From M55B112 sp040880545 (lineage in GTDB: Bacteria; Bacteroidota; Bacteroidia; Bacteroidales; GCA-2748055): DNA of 20,834 nucleotides. This document shows, in pieces, positions 8,234 through 18,200 of this stretch. The notes beneath the pieces are model-generated. The model was not told the DNA's origin, did not search any database, and saw only the letters and a list, made by a program, of their open reading frames with translations. The position numbers and the translations under genes were made by a program. The stretch is from positions 1 through 20,834 of the forward strand of contig JBBDIE010000123.1 of the NCBI GenBank assembly GCA_040880545.1. Reading direction: 5' to 3'. Numbering within the stretch: position 1 is the first letter of the stretch; the number at the start of each line of letters is the position of its first letter.

Positions 8234-8981
8234 AACGGCTATTATTCTGGGAACAGGATTGGGAAAGATAGCCGATGAGATTGAAGCGGACCGCATCCTT
8301 TCCTATGAGGAAATACCAAACTTTCCGGTCTCAACAGTGGCGGGCCATGACGGTAAACTTATCATTGGCCGTTATGCCGGCAAAGAGGTGATCGTGCTCA
8401 AAGGCAGGTTCCATTTCTATGAGGGATACACCATGCAGGAGGTCACCTTTCCCGTGCGGGTTTTGAAATTCCTGGGTATTAATAACCTTTTTATCTCCAA
8501 TGCTGCAGGGGGGATGAACCCCGACTTCGAAGTGGGGGACGTAATGTTTATCAACGACCATATTAACCTTATGCCCAACCCGTTGCTGGGGATACATATC
8601 CCAGAATTTGGCGACCGGTTTCCCGATATGAGTGAGGTGTATAATAAAGCGCTGATCAAAAAAGCATTGGTATCAGCAACAGAACAGCAGCTCCGGGCAC
8701 ACAAGGGTTGTTATGTTGGAGTAACCGGGCCCACGCTGGAAACACCGAAAGAGTATGAGTATTTCAGGATCATTGGAGGCGATGCTGTAGGTATGTCCAC
8801 CGTTCCGGAAGCTGTGGTTGCGCACCAGATGGGAATGACCATCTTTGCGGTGTCTGTGATCACCGACCTGGGTGTGCCGGGTAAAATAGAGAAGATATCC
8901 CACCAAATCGTGCAGCAGGCTGCCGAAAAGGTGACCCCAAAACTAGTAAAAGTCATTTCCGAAATTATCGCAAGTCTGTAA
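8172..8981 (+). CDS. punA: Purine nucleoside phosphorylase (trimeric type)
   Basis: This enzyme cleaves purine nucleosides with phosphate to free base and ribose-1-phosphate in purine salvage. Family motifs are AIILGTGLG (phosphate loop, 23-31), VAGHDGKL with His59, KGRFHFYEGY (77-86), SNAAGGMN (109-116), GPTLETPKEYE with Glu194, VGMSTVPEA (206-214) and SVITDLG. The residue equivalent to the base-contacting Asn of mammalian PNP (Asn243 in VITN) appears to be Asp232 here, which may alter base preference. The start lies inside lpxK and is supported because the N-terminal LEAINETISFIRKQT segment precedes the phosphate loop at the usual distance. The stop abuts the next start directly. Confidence 0.94.
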   Translation: MLEAINETISFIRKQTKLRPETAIILGTGLGKIADEIEADRILSYEEIPNFPVSTVAGHDGKLIIGRYAGKEVIVLKGRFHFYEGYTMQEVTFPVRVLKFLGINNLFISNAAGGMNPDFEVGDVMFINDHINLMPNPLLGIHIPEFGDRFPDMSEVYNKALIKKALVSATEQQLRAHKGCYVGVTGPTLETPKEYEYFRIIGGDAVGMSTVPEAVVAHQMGMTIFAVSVITDLGVPGKIEKISHQIVQQAAEKVTPKLVKVISEIIASL

Positions 8982-10166
8982 ATGCAAAGAGGAAAAAAAA
9001 GCGATGGATTTCAGAAAAACAAGGTAATATCCCTGTCGGCGGTTCACCTTGTTCATGATATTTATACCTCTTTCCTGGCACCCGCACTACCTAAGATTAT
9101 CGAGAAACTTGGAATGAGCTATGGAATGGCCGGTTTACTGGCCGTCCTCCAGCGAATTCCCTCCCTGTTCAATCCGCTCCTGGGGATCATAGCCGAAAGA
9201 CCTGCCATGAAGTATATGGTGATCCTCTCCCCCGCCGTTACCTCCATTGCCATGAGCCTCATCGGTATTGCTCCCGGGTATATTTTCCTTGCAGTTTTAT
9301 TGTTTGTGTCGGGAATCAGCTCCAGTATGTGGCACATTCCCAGCCCGGTTATGATCAAGCACCTGTCGGGTAAAAGGACCGGCAAAGGGATGAGTTATTA
9401 TATGGTTGGCGGTGAACTGGCCAGGACACTTGGTCCATTGGTAATCCTGGGGGTGATACAGTTATGGGGGCTTGAAGGGACGTGGAAAATGATGCCGCTT
9501 GGTATCGTGGCATCTTTCATCCTCTACCTGAACTTCAGAAAGGTAGAGATCAAACCTTCAGCAAAAGTACATACGGAAGGTAATTACTGGAAAATATTCA
9601 AGCGTTACATGCCCGCGTTCATTTTAACAGGTGGATACACCTTCTTCCAGGCTGGCGTGAAGGCTTCACTCACCTATTATCTTCCAACCTTTCTTACAAA
9701 CAGTGAAGGTCATTCTCTCGTATTTGCCGATATTTCCCTCACCATTCTGCAGCTCGCCGGGGCAGCCGGTGCACTCTTTGCAGGAACAATAAGCGACAGG
9801 TTAGGCAGGTCGCGAACACTGTTGGTTATCAGCATAGCCACCCCGCTGCTGATGCTTGTATTCCTGAATATGAACGGCGCATGGATCATCCCCGTTCTGA
9901 TTCCCCTCGGATTTTTCCTTTTTGCTCCTACTGCAGTTATGATGGCCCTGATCCAGGATCTGCATACCGGTAAAAAAGCATTTGTGAATTCAGTGTACAT
10001 GACTATCAACTTCTTCATCAGCTCTTTGGTCATCCCGATGGTGGGAGTAATCACTGATCATTTTGGTTTCAGAACCAGTTATATTGCATTCAACCTCCTG
10101 GCATTTGGTGCCATATTCGTAGTAATCTATTCCCGGAACAAGTTACATCTGATCAGCGATAAATAA
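8982..10166 (+). CDS. MFS transporter, Fsr (fosmidomycin resistance)-like
   Basis: This is a 12-helix major facilitator carrier of 394 residues in the inner membrane. The N-terminal AVHLVHDIYTSFLAPALP and MSYGMAGLLAVLQRIPSLFNP segments, and SSSMWHIPSPVMIKHLSGKRTGKGMSY-type loop order, fit the Fsr/YfnC-like branch (drug or sugar efflux). A second-half cytoplasmic loop GTISDRLGRSR is the repeated MFS motif A. It starts on the base after the punA stop, so it is almost certainly co-transcribed. Whether it moves nucleosides, because of its neighbour, or drugs, because of its family, cannot be told. Its last 14 bases overlap the tail of the convergent gene. Confidence 0.87.
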   Translation: MQRGKKSDGFQKNKVISLSAVHLVHDIYTSFLAPALPKIIEKLGMSYGMAGLLAVLQRIPSLFNPLLGIIAERPAMKYMVILSPAVTSIAMSLIGIAPGYIFLAVLLFVSGISSSMWHIPSPVMIKHLSGKRTGKGMSYYMVGGELARTLGPLVILGVIQLWGLEGTWKMMPLGIVASFILYLNFRKVEIKPSAKVHTEGNYWKIFKRYMPAFILTGGYTFFQAGVKASLTYYLPTFLTNSEGHSLVFADISLTILQLAGAAGALFAGTISDRLGRSRTLLVISIATPLLMLVFLNMNGAWIIPVLIPLGFFLFAPTAVMMALIQDLHTGKKAFVNSVYMTINFFISSLVIPMVGVITDHFGFRTSYIAFNLLAFGAIFVVIYSRNKLHLISDK

Positions 10167-12762
10167 CCGCACAGGGTTTCCGGTATATTTTTGATCCTTC
10201 CTTACCGTGGATCCTTAGATGTACAATATAAATACCGGGAAGTACAATGTTTCCATGCTGGTCAAGGCCATCCCAGAAATATAGATCTTCACTGCCTCCC
10301 TGTCCGTTATTTACTATGTTTCTTATGCTGTTGCCATCCATATCCGTTATAAAAACATCCACGATTGATCCGGTGGCTGAACCATGTATGCCTATCACCA
10401 GTATATCTTCAAATCCATCCATATCGGGACTGAATACTTCCGTATTCAGTGTAATTTCTGCGATTCCGTCGGGAGCCAGATATTGCTGAGAATTTAAAGC
10501 ACCAGGAGTGCCATAATTCACCGAAGACGCTGCTGAAACCCAGCACTGACTCCCGGAATTGCAGCTTCCCGGATGCATCCTTTCCAACGCAACACCGGAG
10601 GTGATCCCCACCAGGTCGTGATGGAGCGAATCGTTGTAACACATCTGGTCAATAACGTTTCCTGACCTGTCCGTCAATTGTATGCAGGTTCCATCGTTGG
10701 GCAAGGTCCTGAAATCCGCCACTTCCACCACGTCGATCTCCCAACCAAGGTCCCACTCCCTTCTCAGGGAATTTTCGTTTTTACATAATACAACCGTTCT
10801 TCCGGGAAACAACAGGTGTGATTCACCTGAAATCACGTTTACACTGCCCTCCAAAGCCCCCGGGGGAATCAATTTCAGTTTCAGGTCGTACAAATCCAGA
10901 TACCCGTTTCCTGCATTGTATATTTCAATATATTCAGAACCTCCAAAAACAGGATCATACATAATTTCATTGAGTACCAGTTCTGATGAACCTGGTAATA
11001 CCGGACGTTTAAATGTTACCCTTGTTATTTCATTCCGGTTACCTGAACAATCTTCGACATTAATCATCTGCAGATTGTACAACACTTCTTCTGTAAAAAA
11101 TTCCTTCGACAGCAAGGTGGGTGTCTTACTTACCAGTGGATGATAGTCAACCTCCGGGGAAAGGGTGTCATGCTCCAGAATAAATGCTGTTTCACTATCC
11201 GGTAGAAGATAAATATGTTCATTAAACGACAGTGTCAGTTTCCCATCCTCCGGAATTCCAATGTATTTAAGAACTGGCGGTTCACTGTCCTGATAATCAT
11301 AAACAAGGCTGTTCTTTTCTCCCGGAGTCCCCCCTCTCCATCCCTCAGAAACATGCCAGTTACCATCACCACCGCATAAATTGTCCGGATCCGAAATCTC
11401 AAGCGACCAACCACCGTCTGACCGCTCCTTATCATATTGGTCCAACCCATCATATTCCACCAGGTGTATCAACCGGTTATACTGATCAAAAAGCCTGAGG
11501 GTAGCACCGGCATTAGGTAATGCTGTGGAGGAGGTCAGTCCTGGCTGTTCATTTATATTACCGTACTGACCCGAACACAATTCATGGGTCATCAGGATAC
11601 ATTCCCCCGGCATGATCTCCACCGGGAATAACTGAAAACTCCTGCTGTTTATCTCCAGCGACCAGTCGTCAACCGCTATGGGGTAATCGTACCTGTTAAA
11701 CAACTCCACATATTCGCAGGACGGTAGGTAAACGCGGGGATCGGGGTCGGGCATAATTTCATTGATCACCACATCCCCGAATTCAGCCAACTCCTGTCTG
11801 AATAAAATTACAGTATCCTCCAAATAATTATCCTCAAGATCCGCCACACCACTGACCAGCAGTTGTTCTGTGATGCGGTTGGGAAAATTTTCACTGAAAT
11901 ACAACCGGGTTCCATCCCCCACTGGTTTGATTGAATCGGGAAGATTACCGTTCCGGGAAAAAACCGTTTGTGGAGTGAATAAAACATCCTCATTAAACGT
12001 GAGGTCGATACTGTTCAACCCTGTAATCACATGATCTGTGATCTCCGGCGGCACCGTATCAGAATAAAAATTACCTTCAATGCGGATATCGTCCACCCAC
12101 AGTTTTCTATCCTGTGCCGAAGAATAGGCATATCTATATCCCATATATTTTCCGCTGCTGACACTGTTTACTTCCCCTGAAGCCACTATTTCAATGGAAT
12201 CAGGTGAATTTTCAGCACCATACCCAATGATCCATCTCCCACCCGGAACCCGGGTTACCACGAACGTGGGTACACCGGTCGTTCCAACCATCTGCTGATA
12301 ATTAAGCTCTGAATCACATATCTCCAATGCCTCACCACCTTTAAGGTACCATAATTTAATACGATCATCAGAACCCTGGTAATTTACCCCGAGGATTATT
12401 CCTGAACTGTTCTGATTCCCGGCTTCCATCTCTTTAAAATCATTGGCCAGCAAAAAAAGCTGCCAGTTATTACCGCTGCTTGGATTGTATCCATGCCTGA
12501 TCCTGAAAGAGATCCGGATCGTATCATTCAGATCCGGGTAATGGATGTTCCGTCCGATATAATCTACACCCGACGCCATGTTATCATAGGCATGGTGCAA
12601 TGAAAAGTTCCCCTCCAGGGCATTTTCGGCTGCTGTTTCCCAGCGAGCTCCGGGCGACTGAATCCAGCCGGTAAGTGAATCCTCCTCAAAATCAAACAGC
12701 TGCTGGCCACATACTGGTAATTGAAACAGAATAAATAAGTAGGCAAGATGTTTCATAATCAA
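10153..12762 (-). CDS. Secreted lamin-tail-domain protein with FlgD-like C-terminus
   Basis: This is a large exported protein of 869 residues. A Sec signal peptide covers about 1-20. The start could be Met1 or Met3, two codons apart. A jelly-roll-like region follows (about 21-235, opening FDFEEDSLTGW). Then come two bacterial Ig-like segments (each with a TFNEDV or SFNEHI pattern) alternating with two lamin-tail domains. These open VVINEIMPDPDP and LVLNEIMYDP and close with GTPGEKNS and GTPGALNS. The last 107 residues (about 763-869) resemble FlgD Ig-like/gliding-associated C-terminal domains: FSPDMDGFEDIL, VFITDMDGN, FWDGLDQHGNIVLPGIY. No catalytic motif is visible, so it is probably a surface or adhesive protein. 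The C-terminal domain suggests export by type IX secretion, which is inference. Confidence 0.85.
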   Translation of the reverse strand: MIMKHLAYLFILFQLPVCGQQLFDFEEDSLTGWIQSPGARWETAAENALEGNFSLHHAYDNMASGVDYIGRNIHYPDLNDTIRISFRIRHGYNPSSGNNWQLFLLANDFKEMEAGNQNSSGIILGVNYQGSDDRIKLWYLKGGEALEICDSELNYQQMVGTTGVPTFVVTRVPGGRWIIGYGAENSPDSIEIVASGEVNSVSSGKYMGYRYAYSSAQDRKLWVDDIRIEGNFYSDTVPPEITDHVITGLNSIDLTFNEDVLFTPQTVFSRNGNLPDSIKPVGDGTRLYFSENFPNRITEQLLVSGVADLEDNYLEDTVILFRQELAEFGDVVINEIMPDPDPRVYLPSCEYVELFNRYDYPIAVDDWSLEINSRSFQLFPVEIMPGECILMTHELCSGQYGNINEQPGLTSSTALPNAGATLRLFDQYNRLIHLVEYDGLDQYDKERSDGGWSLEISDPDNLCGGDGNWHVSEGWRGGTPGEKNSLVYDYQDSEPPVLKYIGIPEDGKLTLSFNEHIYLLPDSETAFILEHDTLSPEVDYHPLVSKTPTLLSKEFFTEEVLYNLQMINVEDCSGNRNEITRVTFKRPVLPGSSELVLNEIMYDPVFGGSEYIEIYNAGNGYLDLYDLKLKLIPPGALEGSVNVISGESHLLFPGRTVVLCKNENSLRREWDLGWEIDVVEVADFRTLPNDGTCIQLTDRSGNVIDQMCYNDSLHHDLVGITSGVALERMHPGSCNSGSQCWVSAASSVNYGTPGALNSQQYLAPDGIAEITLNTEVFSPDMDGFEDILVIGIHGSATGSIVDVFITDMDGNSIRNIVNNGQGGSEDLYFWDGLDQHGNIVLPGIYIVHLRIHGKEGSKIYRKPCAVIYR

Positions 12763-12769
12763 GATTTAT

Positions 12770-12861
12770 TTACGATTTTTGCAACTTAGTATCTGAAAGA
12801 AAACAGGGTGGGTAAAACCCCTTTTTATCAGTTAATGTGATGAGAATCTTAAAAATCGTAA
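12770..12861. repeat. 11-base inverted repeat in the asd/lamin-tail divergent promoter
   Basis: TTACGATTTTT (12770-12780) is repeated exactly in inverted form as AAAAATCGTAA (12851-12861). Each copy sits directly before a start codon, so both transcripts would carry AAAAATCGTAA just upstream of ATG. The left copy overlaps GATTTTTG (12774-12781), a one-mismatch -7 candidate for asd. It may be a shared operator, a leader motif or chance in AT-rich sequence. Confidence 0.45.
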
Positions 12862-12866
12862 TCTAA

Positions 12867-13865
12867 ATGAAAATTGCAATCGTCGGAACAAGTGGCGCAG
12901 TTGGACAGGAACTGCTTAAAGTGTTGGAAGAGAGAAACTTTCCATTGAATGAATTGGTGCTTTTCGGGTCGGCCCGGAGCGCCGGACAGGTGTATGAATT
13001 CAAGGGTAAAAAGATTGAGGTTAAGGAGTTAAAGGAAAATGACGATTTCAAAGGAGTTGATATTGCGTTAACATCAGCCGGAGGCGGAACATCCAAAAAA
13101 TTTGCCGGTACCATCACAAAGCACGGTGCAATTATGATTGATAATTCGAGTGCTTTCAGAATGGATGATGATGTCCCGCTGGTGGTTCCCGAGATCAATG
13201 CAGCTGATCTGCACAATCTCCCCAAAAATATAGTGGCTAATCCCAATTGTACAACCATTCAGATGGTGATCTGCCTGAAACCCATTGAAGAATTGTCGCA
13301 CGTAAAGAGAGTTCATGCCGCAACCTACCAGGCAGCCAGTGGTGCAGGTGCCGCTGCCATGCAGGAGTTGGTGGACCAGATCAGGCAGGTAGCCAATGGT
13401 GAGGAGATTATTGTGGATAAATTTGCACATCAGTTGGCCATGAACCTGATCCCCCAGGTGGATGACTTTACAGAAAATCTCTATACCAAGGAGGAGATGA
13501 AAATGTTTAATGAATCGCGCAAGATCATGCATTCCGATATCGAGGTCAGCACCACCTGTGTGCGTGTTCCGGTAATGCGTAACCATTCTGAAGCATTGTG
13601 GATCGAAACAGAGGATGAACTTTCGGTTGAACAGGTACGTGATGCCATGACAAGGGCCAGTGGTATCAAGCTGGTGGATAATCCTGAAAAACAGGAGTAT
13701 CCAATGCCCCTTTATGGTGCCGGAAAAGATGAAATATTTGTCGGGCGGATAAGGAAGGACCTGACAAACCCGAAAGGTATTGCACTCTGGTGCGTGGGCG
13801 ATCAGATCAAAAAAGGGGCAGCATTGAATGCCGTACAGATCGCGGAATACCTGGTGAACAGGTAA
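12867..13865 (+). CDS. asd: Aspartate-semialdehyde dehydrogenase
   Basis: Asd reduces L-aspartyl-4-phosphate to L-aspartate 4-semialdehyde with NADPH, the branch point to lysine/diaminopimelate, threonine and methionine. The N-terminal nucleotide loop GTSGAVG (7-13) and the following FGSARSAGQ identify the family. The catalytic Cys128 lies in NPNCTTIQM, the substrate-binding motif is QAASGAGAAAMQEL (155-168), and Arg233 and His240 lie in CVRVPVMRNHSE. At 332 residues it is full length and intact. It has no other amino-acid gene beside it. The 5' leader contains a four-base-pair GC hairpin followed by five T (12810-12826), too short to call an attenuator. Confidence 0.96.
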   Translation: MKIAIVGTSGAVGQELLKVLEERNFPLNELVLFGSARSAGQVYEFKGKKIEVKELKENDDFKGVDIALTSAGGGTSKKFAGTITKHGAIMIDNSSAFRMDDDVPLVVPEINAADLHNLPKNIVANPNCTTIQMVICLKPIEELSHVKRVHAATYQAASGAGAAAMQELVDQIRQVANGEEIIVDKFAHQLAMNLIPQVDDFTENLYTKEEMKMFNESRKIMHSDIEVSTTCVRVPVMRNHSEALWIETEDELSVEQVRDAMTRASGIKLVDNPEKQEYPMPLYGAGKDEIFVGRIRKDLTNPKGIALWCVGDQIKKGAALNAVQIAEYLVNR

Positions 13866-13894
13866 GCAGGAAGTTGGTCGGCCCGGATAATGTC

Positions 13895-13954
13895 AACCGG
13901 ATAAATTCCGGTTCACAATGGTTTCCCCGGGGCCATAATACATCACTGCCGGGG
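13895..13954. terminator. Tandem hairpins between convergent asd and hflX
   Basis: AACCGGA (13895-13901) pairs with TCCGGTT (13907-13913) around a five-base loop. CCCCGG (13925-13930) can pair with CCGGGG (13949-13954). Neither has a clear T run, so these may be bidirectional or Rho-assisted terminators between the two converging genes, or simply palindromic filler. Confidence 0.45.
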
Positions 13955-13972
13955 ATTCACTTCACACATCTC

Positions 13973-15163
13973 TTAGTACAATAAATCGTTGTATGGGTAC
14001 CGTTTCGTATGGATCTCCCTGACAGTCTGGTAGAGGATATCTTTCAGGTGATCCATATTCTCCTTCTTCAGGGCTGAAATAAAAACCACATTTTTCCGAT
14101 CACCGGACCAGCGCCGCCTGATATCATCCAGGCTGATGTTTTCTCTCAGTTCCGGGGTAAGATCGTCGTCATCTTTCCTGGTGTAGGAAAAATTGTCGAT
14201 CTTATTAAATACCATGATCACAGGCTTTTCACCGGCACCGAGTTCATCCAGGGTACTCTCAACCACCCCGATTTGTTCTGCGTAATTCGAGTGTGAAACA
14301 TCTACCACATGCACAAGTACATCCGCCTCCCTGGTTTCATCGAGTGTCGATTTAAAAGATTCCACGAGATGGGTCGGCAGTTTCCTGATAAATCCCACAG
14401 TGTCTGAGATCAGAAAGGGAAGGTTGTCGATCACAACCTTACGAACAGTGGTATCCAGTGTGGCAAAAAGCTTATTTTCTGCAAAAACATCGGATTTGCT
14501 CAGCTGGTTCATCAGGGTAGACTTTCCCACGTTGGTATATCCCACCAGTGCCACCTGCACCATTTTCCCCCTGTTTTTGCGCTGATTATGCATCTGGCGA
14601 TCGATTTTCACCAGCTGATCCTTCAGCTTACTGATTTTATCACGGATAATCCGTCGGTCCGTCTCTATCTCTGTTTCACCCGGTCCGCGCAACCCGATAC
14701 CTCCCCTTTGCCGTTCCAGGTGCGTCCACATCCTGGTCAGCCGTGGCAACAGGTATTGATACTGCGCCAGTTCAACCTGCACCTTGGCATGGGCAGTCTT
14801 TGCCCGTTGTGCAAATATATCCAGGATCAGGTTGGTTCGATCCAGTATCCTGATTTTCAGCTCCTTCTCAATGTTTCTCAGCTGTGTTGGCTGCAGCTCA
14901 TCATCAAAAATCGCCACATCAATTTCATGATCCTGGATAAACAGGCTGATCTCATGTAGCTTACCGGTTCCTAAAAAGGTCTTTGCATTGGGGGTATCAA
15001 TTCGCTGAGTAAAAAACCCGGAAGGCTTGGCTCCGGCTGTCTCTGCCAGGAATGCCAGTTCATCCAGGTATTCATTTGTCTCTTCCTCTGTTTGATCCCG
15101 TCCAATCACCCCAATCAGTACAGCTGATTCCGGTTGCGGTCTGTGATCCCAATAGTCGCCCAT
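13973..15163 (-). CDS. hflX: GTPase HflX
   Basis: HflX is a ribosome-associated GTPase that splits stalled or hibernating 70S/100S ribosomes under stress. The N-terminal HflX domain contains ELAFLAETAGAKP (35-47), the IDTPNAKTFLGTGKL segment, and RQRGGIGLRGPGETEIETDRR, whose GGIGLRGPGE core is a family hallmark. A coiled linker (about 171-198) leads to the G domain with Walker A GYTNVGKST (208-216), DTVG (254-257) and NKID (320-323). The length (396) is typical. It lies 62 bases downstream of the sensor phosphatase gene on the same strand and may be co-transcribed, though a weak separate promoter candidate exists. Confidence 0.95.
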   Translation of the reverse strand: MGDYWDHRPQPESAVLIGVIGRDQTEEETNEYLDELAFLAETAGAKPSGFFTQRIDTPNAKTFLGTGKLHEISLFIQDHEIDVAIFDDELQPTQLRNIEKELKIRILDRTNLILDIFAQRAKTAHAKVQVELAQYQYLLPRLTRMWTHLERQRGGIGLRGPGETEIETDRRIIRDKISKLKDQLVKIDRQMHNQRKNRGKMVQVALVGYTNVGKSTLMNQLSKSDVFAENKLFATLDTTVRKVVIDNLPFLISDTVGFIRKLPTHLVESFKSTLDETREADVLVHVVDVSHSNYAEQIGVVESTLDELGAGEKPVIMVFNKIDNFSYTRKDDDDLTPELRENISLDDIRRRWSGDRKNVVFISALKKENMDHLKDILYQTVREIHTKRYPYNDLLY

Positions 15164-15184
15164 TCCATGCTAATTCTGAAGGGG

Positions 15185-15192
15185 TAAAAGTA
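15185..15192 (-). promoter_or_regulatory. Weak candidate -7 element of hflX
   Basis: On the minus strand TACTTTTA differs from TAnnTTTG at one base and lies about 22 bases before the hflX start, inside the 62-base gap after the upstream gene. No -33 box is evident. Confidence 0.3.
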
Positions 15193-15225
15193 ATAAAATT
15201 TAGCGATTGCACGAGCGTTGGCCTA

Positions 15226-18200
15226 TCAGACCTTTATCCCGATAACAAGCACATCATCGACCTGCTCAAAGTCACCTTTCCAATTATCGAAGGAAGAAGT
15301 AAGTTCGTTTTTCTGGTCATGCATAATAAGATCCTGTATTTCAAATAATTTCTTCCTGAATTGTTTATATCCAAACTTTTTACCCTTTTCACCCCCGAAT
15401 TGATCAGGGTATCCGTCTGAAAACAGATATATAGTATCTCCTCTGCTTAACCTGAAAGATTCCGTTGTGAACATTTTGCTTGCTTTGGTATGTATACCTA
15501 CCGGCATCCTATTGCCTTTCAACTCCCGGAATTCTCCTTCATGGAACAGGTAAAGGTTCAACTGTGCACCTGTAAACTGCAATTCAAGCGTTTTCGTATT
15601 GAGACTGATCAGGGCCAGATCCATTCCATCCTTTGCTTCCTCTAATTCCCCGGTTTGTTTCAATGCGATGATCACCCGTTCCCTGAGTTCATTCATGATC
15701 TCACCGGTATCAAGGTCTTCTTCCTTTTTTGTAATTTCGGTTAACAGGGAGATTCCGAGCATGCTCATAAATGCACCCGGGACACCATGACCGGTACAAT
15801 CCCCGCATGCCAGGAGAATCTGGTTTTCTTGTTTATCCACCCAGAAAAAATCACCGCTCACGATATCCCGTGGTTTGTAGAGAACAAAATGTTTCGGCAT
15901 CAGGAATCGCAACACATCTGTCGGGGGAAGGACAGCATCCTGGATACGCCGTGCGTATTTAATGCTGTCGGTAAGCGCCGCATTTTGAAGATCAATCTTC
16001 TCCTTTTGCTCCATTAAAATATCTCGCTGCGCCTCTATTTCATCTCGTTGGTTCCGGATCTCTTCTGTTTTGTTCCGGATCTCCCCCGTTCGTTCTTCCG
16101 CCAGCTCCTCAAGCTTTGCCTTCTGCCGGATCATCTTCATGGAATTTAGCTTGAGTATAAGCCAGAGCAGCAGTCCCAACGGAACAGCATACAACGCATA
16201 CATCCAGGGTTTGAGGTACCAGGGAAGCTGAATCACAAACCTGTATTTCGTTACAGGTCCCTCCTGGCTGAACAGATTCGATGTCTGTGCCTGGAATTCA
16301 TAGGTGCCCCACCGCAGGTTGGTAAATGAAATAATGCGGTCATTCGACCAATCCGACCAGGCAGAATCCAGCCCGATTAACCTGTAACGATACAGATTGC
16401 TTTTGATAAGTGCATAATTGTCAGAGGACAATGTAAACCTGATATCATTCAGTGAATACTTGAGGATGGGTATCCATTTTTCCGACTGTTGTAAAAGTAC
16501 ACGGCTAAATCCATGGTCGATTGAGTCTGTGAATAGCCCGTGAAATATAACGGAATCATTTGTTATACTGACCTTCCTTACCAATGCCGTGTTTTGCGTG
16601 ATACGGTTTACATCAATATCATGTGAATAATCTATCGTGTAGATTTCACCGGTTGCGGGGTACTGGAGTACCAGCAACCGATCATTGACCAGGTCGGTTT
16701 GAACCCTCCTATCCGGCAGGCTCTTATATACTAAAGTATCCCGGTGATAAGTATCTCCGTGGTGATGAAATACTTCAACCCACCATTTTTTCCTCTGATT
16801 TTCAGGAGCGGGAAGCGGCAGTTCTTTGTCATATTGTTCATGAAATGCAAATATGATGCTGCCGCTGCTGTCGATCTGTACCTCACTGATATCATGCATT
16901 GCCGGGTTAAATGTTCGCTGAATAATTTCAGAGGGAATGAAAATTTTATTCTGGGAATCATAAACAAATAACTTACCGCCATTTGAGAGTATAATGTCGT
17001 CCCCGAGTTTAAGGATTATATTACCCGGTGTATGGAAATAGCTTTTCTGAACAGGATTTTCGATGATAACCGAGTCTGTAAACCTACTGGATCTATTAAA
17101 AACCGAGATAGTCTGGGTTTCTGAATTCTCTAAAAATATCAGGCTGTCGCTTAACAACAAAAAATGATTGCGACCGGTATTTGCATTTGGCATCGTATCT
17201 TGAACAGACCAGTTGGTATTATCAATGGAACAGGTTATAATTCCCGCTTCAGTCATTAAAAAACCTTGCCGGGTTAACGGATCGATCCTCATATCATAAA
17301 TTTCAGGATTACCGGTTTCTTCAAATCCCCTGAGGGATACACTATCCAGTATCCCCCTGCTGATACGGTATAACCCGTTCTTTTCTGACAAAAAATAAAA
17401 GCCCCCCTGAAACATGTTTGAAACTGAGGCTAATTGAATGGTATCAGTAAGTAAATCATAATCCCCGGAATTTATCGATGGGTTGCTATAAAAAACCGAG
17501 TTCCCGGTAATAATATATGTTTCATTGTTATTTTCAAATACCCGGATACGTGAAAAGTCGTTTGCATCAAAGAGATTACTCAACTTCAGGATAGGTAACG
17601 AGTGATCCATGATGCTAATATTTCGGTTCGTTCCAATCCATAGGGGTGATAAGGGTTGTTGCCTATTCTTGAATAGTGAATATACCCGGTTATCATTCAG
17701 GATTACCATGTTTTGTACATTTCCAAGACTGTCTGTTATAAATACTCCATTGGATGTTGAAATGGCAAACAAATGCTCAGTCAGCACTTCCATATCCGTG
17801 ATCGTGGATTCAGATAAGTCGTCAAATCCATTGAGGTATTTTCTGTAACCTGTTTTGCTGTTATACCTGAAAATTCCCTTTGAGAATGTAGAGACAAGAT
17901 ATTCATTCTCCCTGATCCTTTGCATCTGGGTCACTTCGTGTTTCTTAAAGGCTTCTCCGCCAGGCAGACTGACAAATGCATCGTTCTTATGGACCAGTAA
18001 ACCTTTGCTGAATGAATTTATACCATAATTATCGTCCAGGTTGAATGTAAATAATGATATTTCAGGAAGTGTGATTACATTGATAGAAGCCTTGTGGTCG
18101 AATTCAAAAATGTACTGTTGTGAGCAAAATGCGATCTTGTCCCCGAGATCAAGTATATTCCGGATTTCATTGAATGCACTGTCAAAGCCAGGATCAATAA

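Noticed and set aside
10153..10166. Tail overlap of the MFS and lamin-tail genes as a regulatory antisense region
   Set aside because: A 14-base convergent overlap is ordinary and no further structure supports a regulatory role.
12805..12826. Attenuator in the asd leader (GGGT-AAA-ACCC then five T)
   Set aside because: The stem is only four base pairs with a three-base loop, no leader peptide is visible, and no alternative antiterminator pairing was found.
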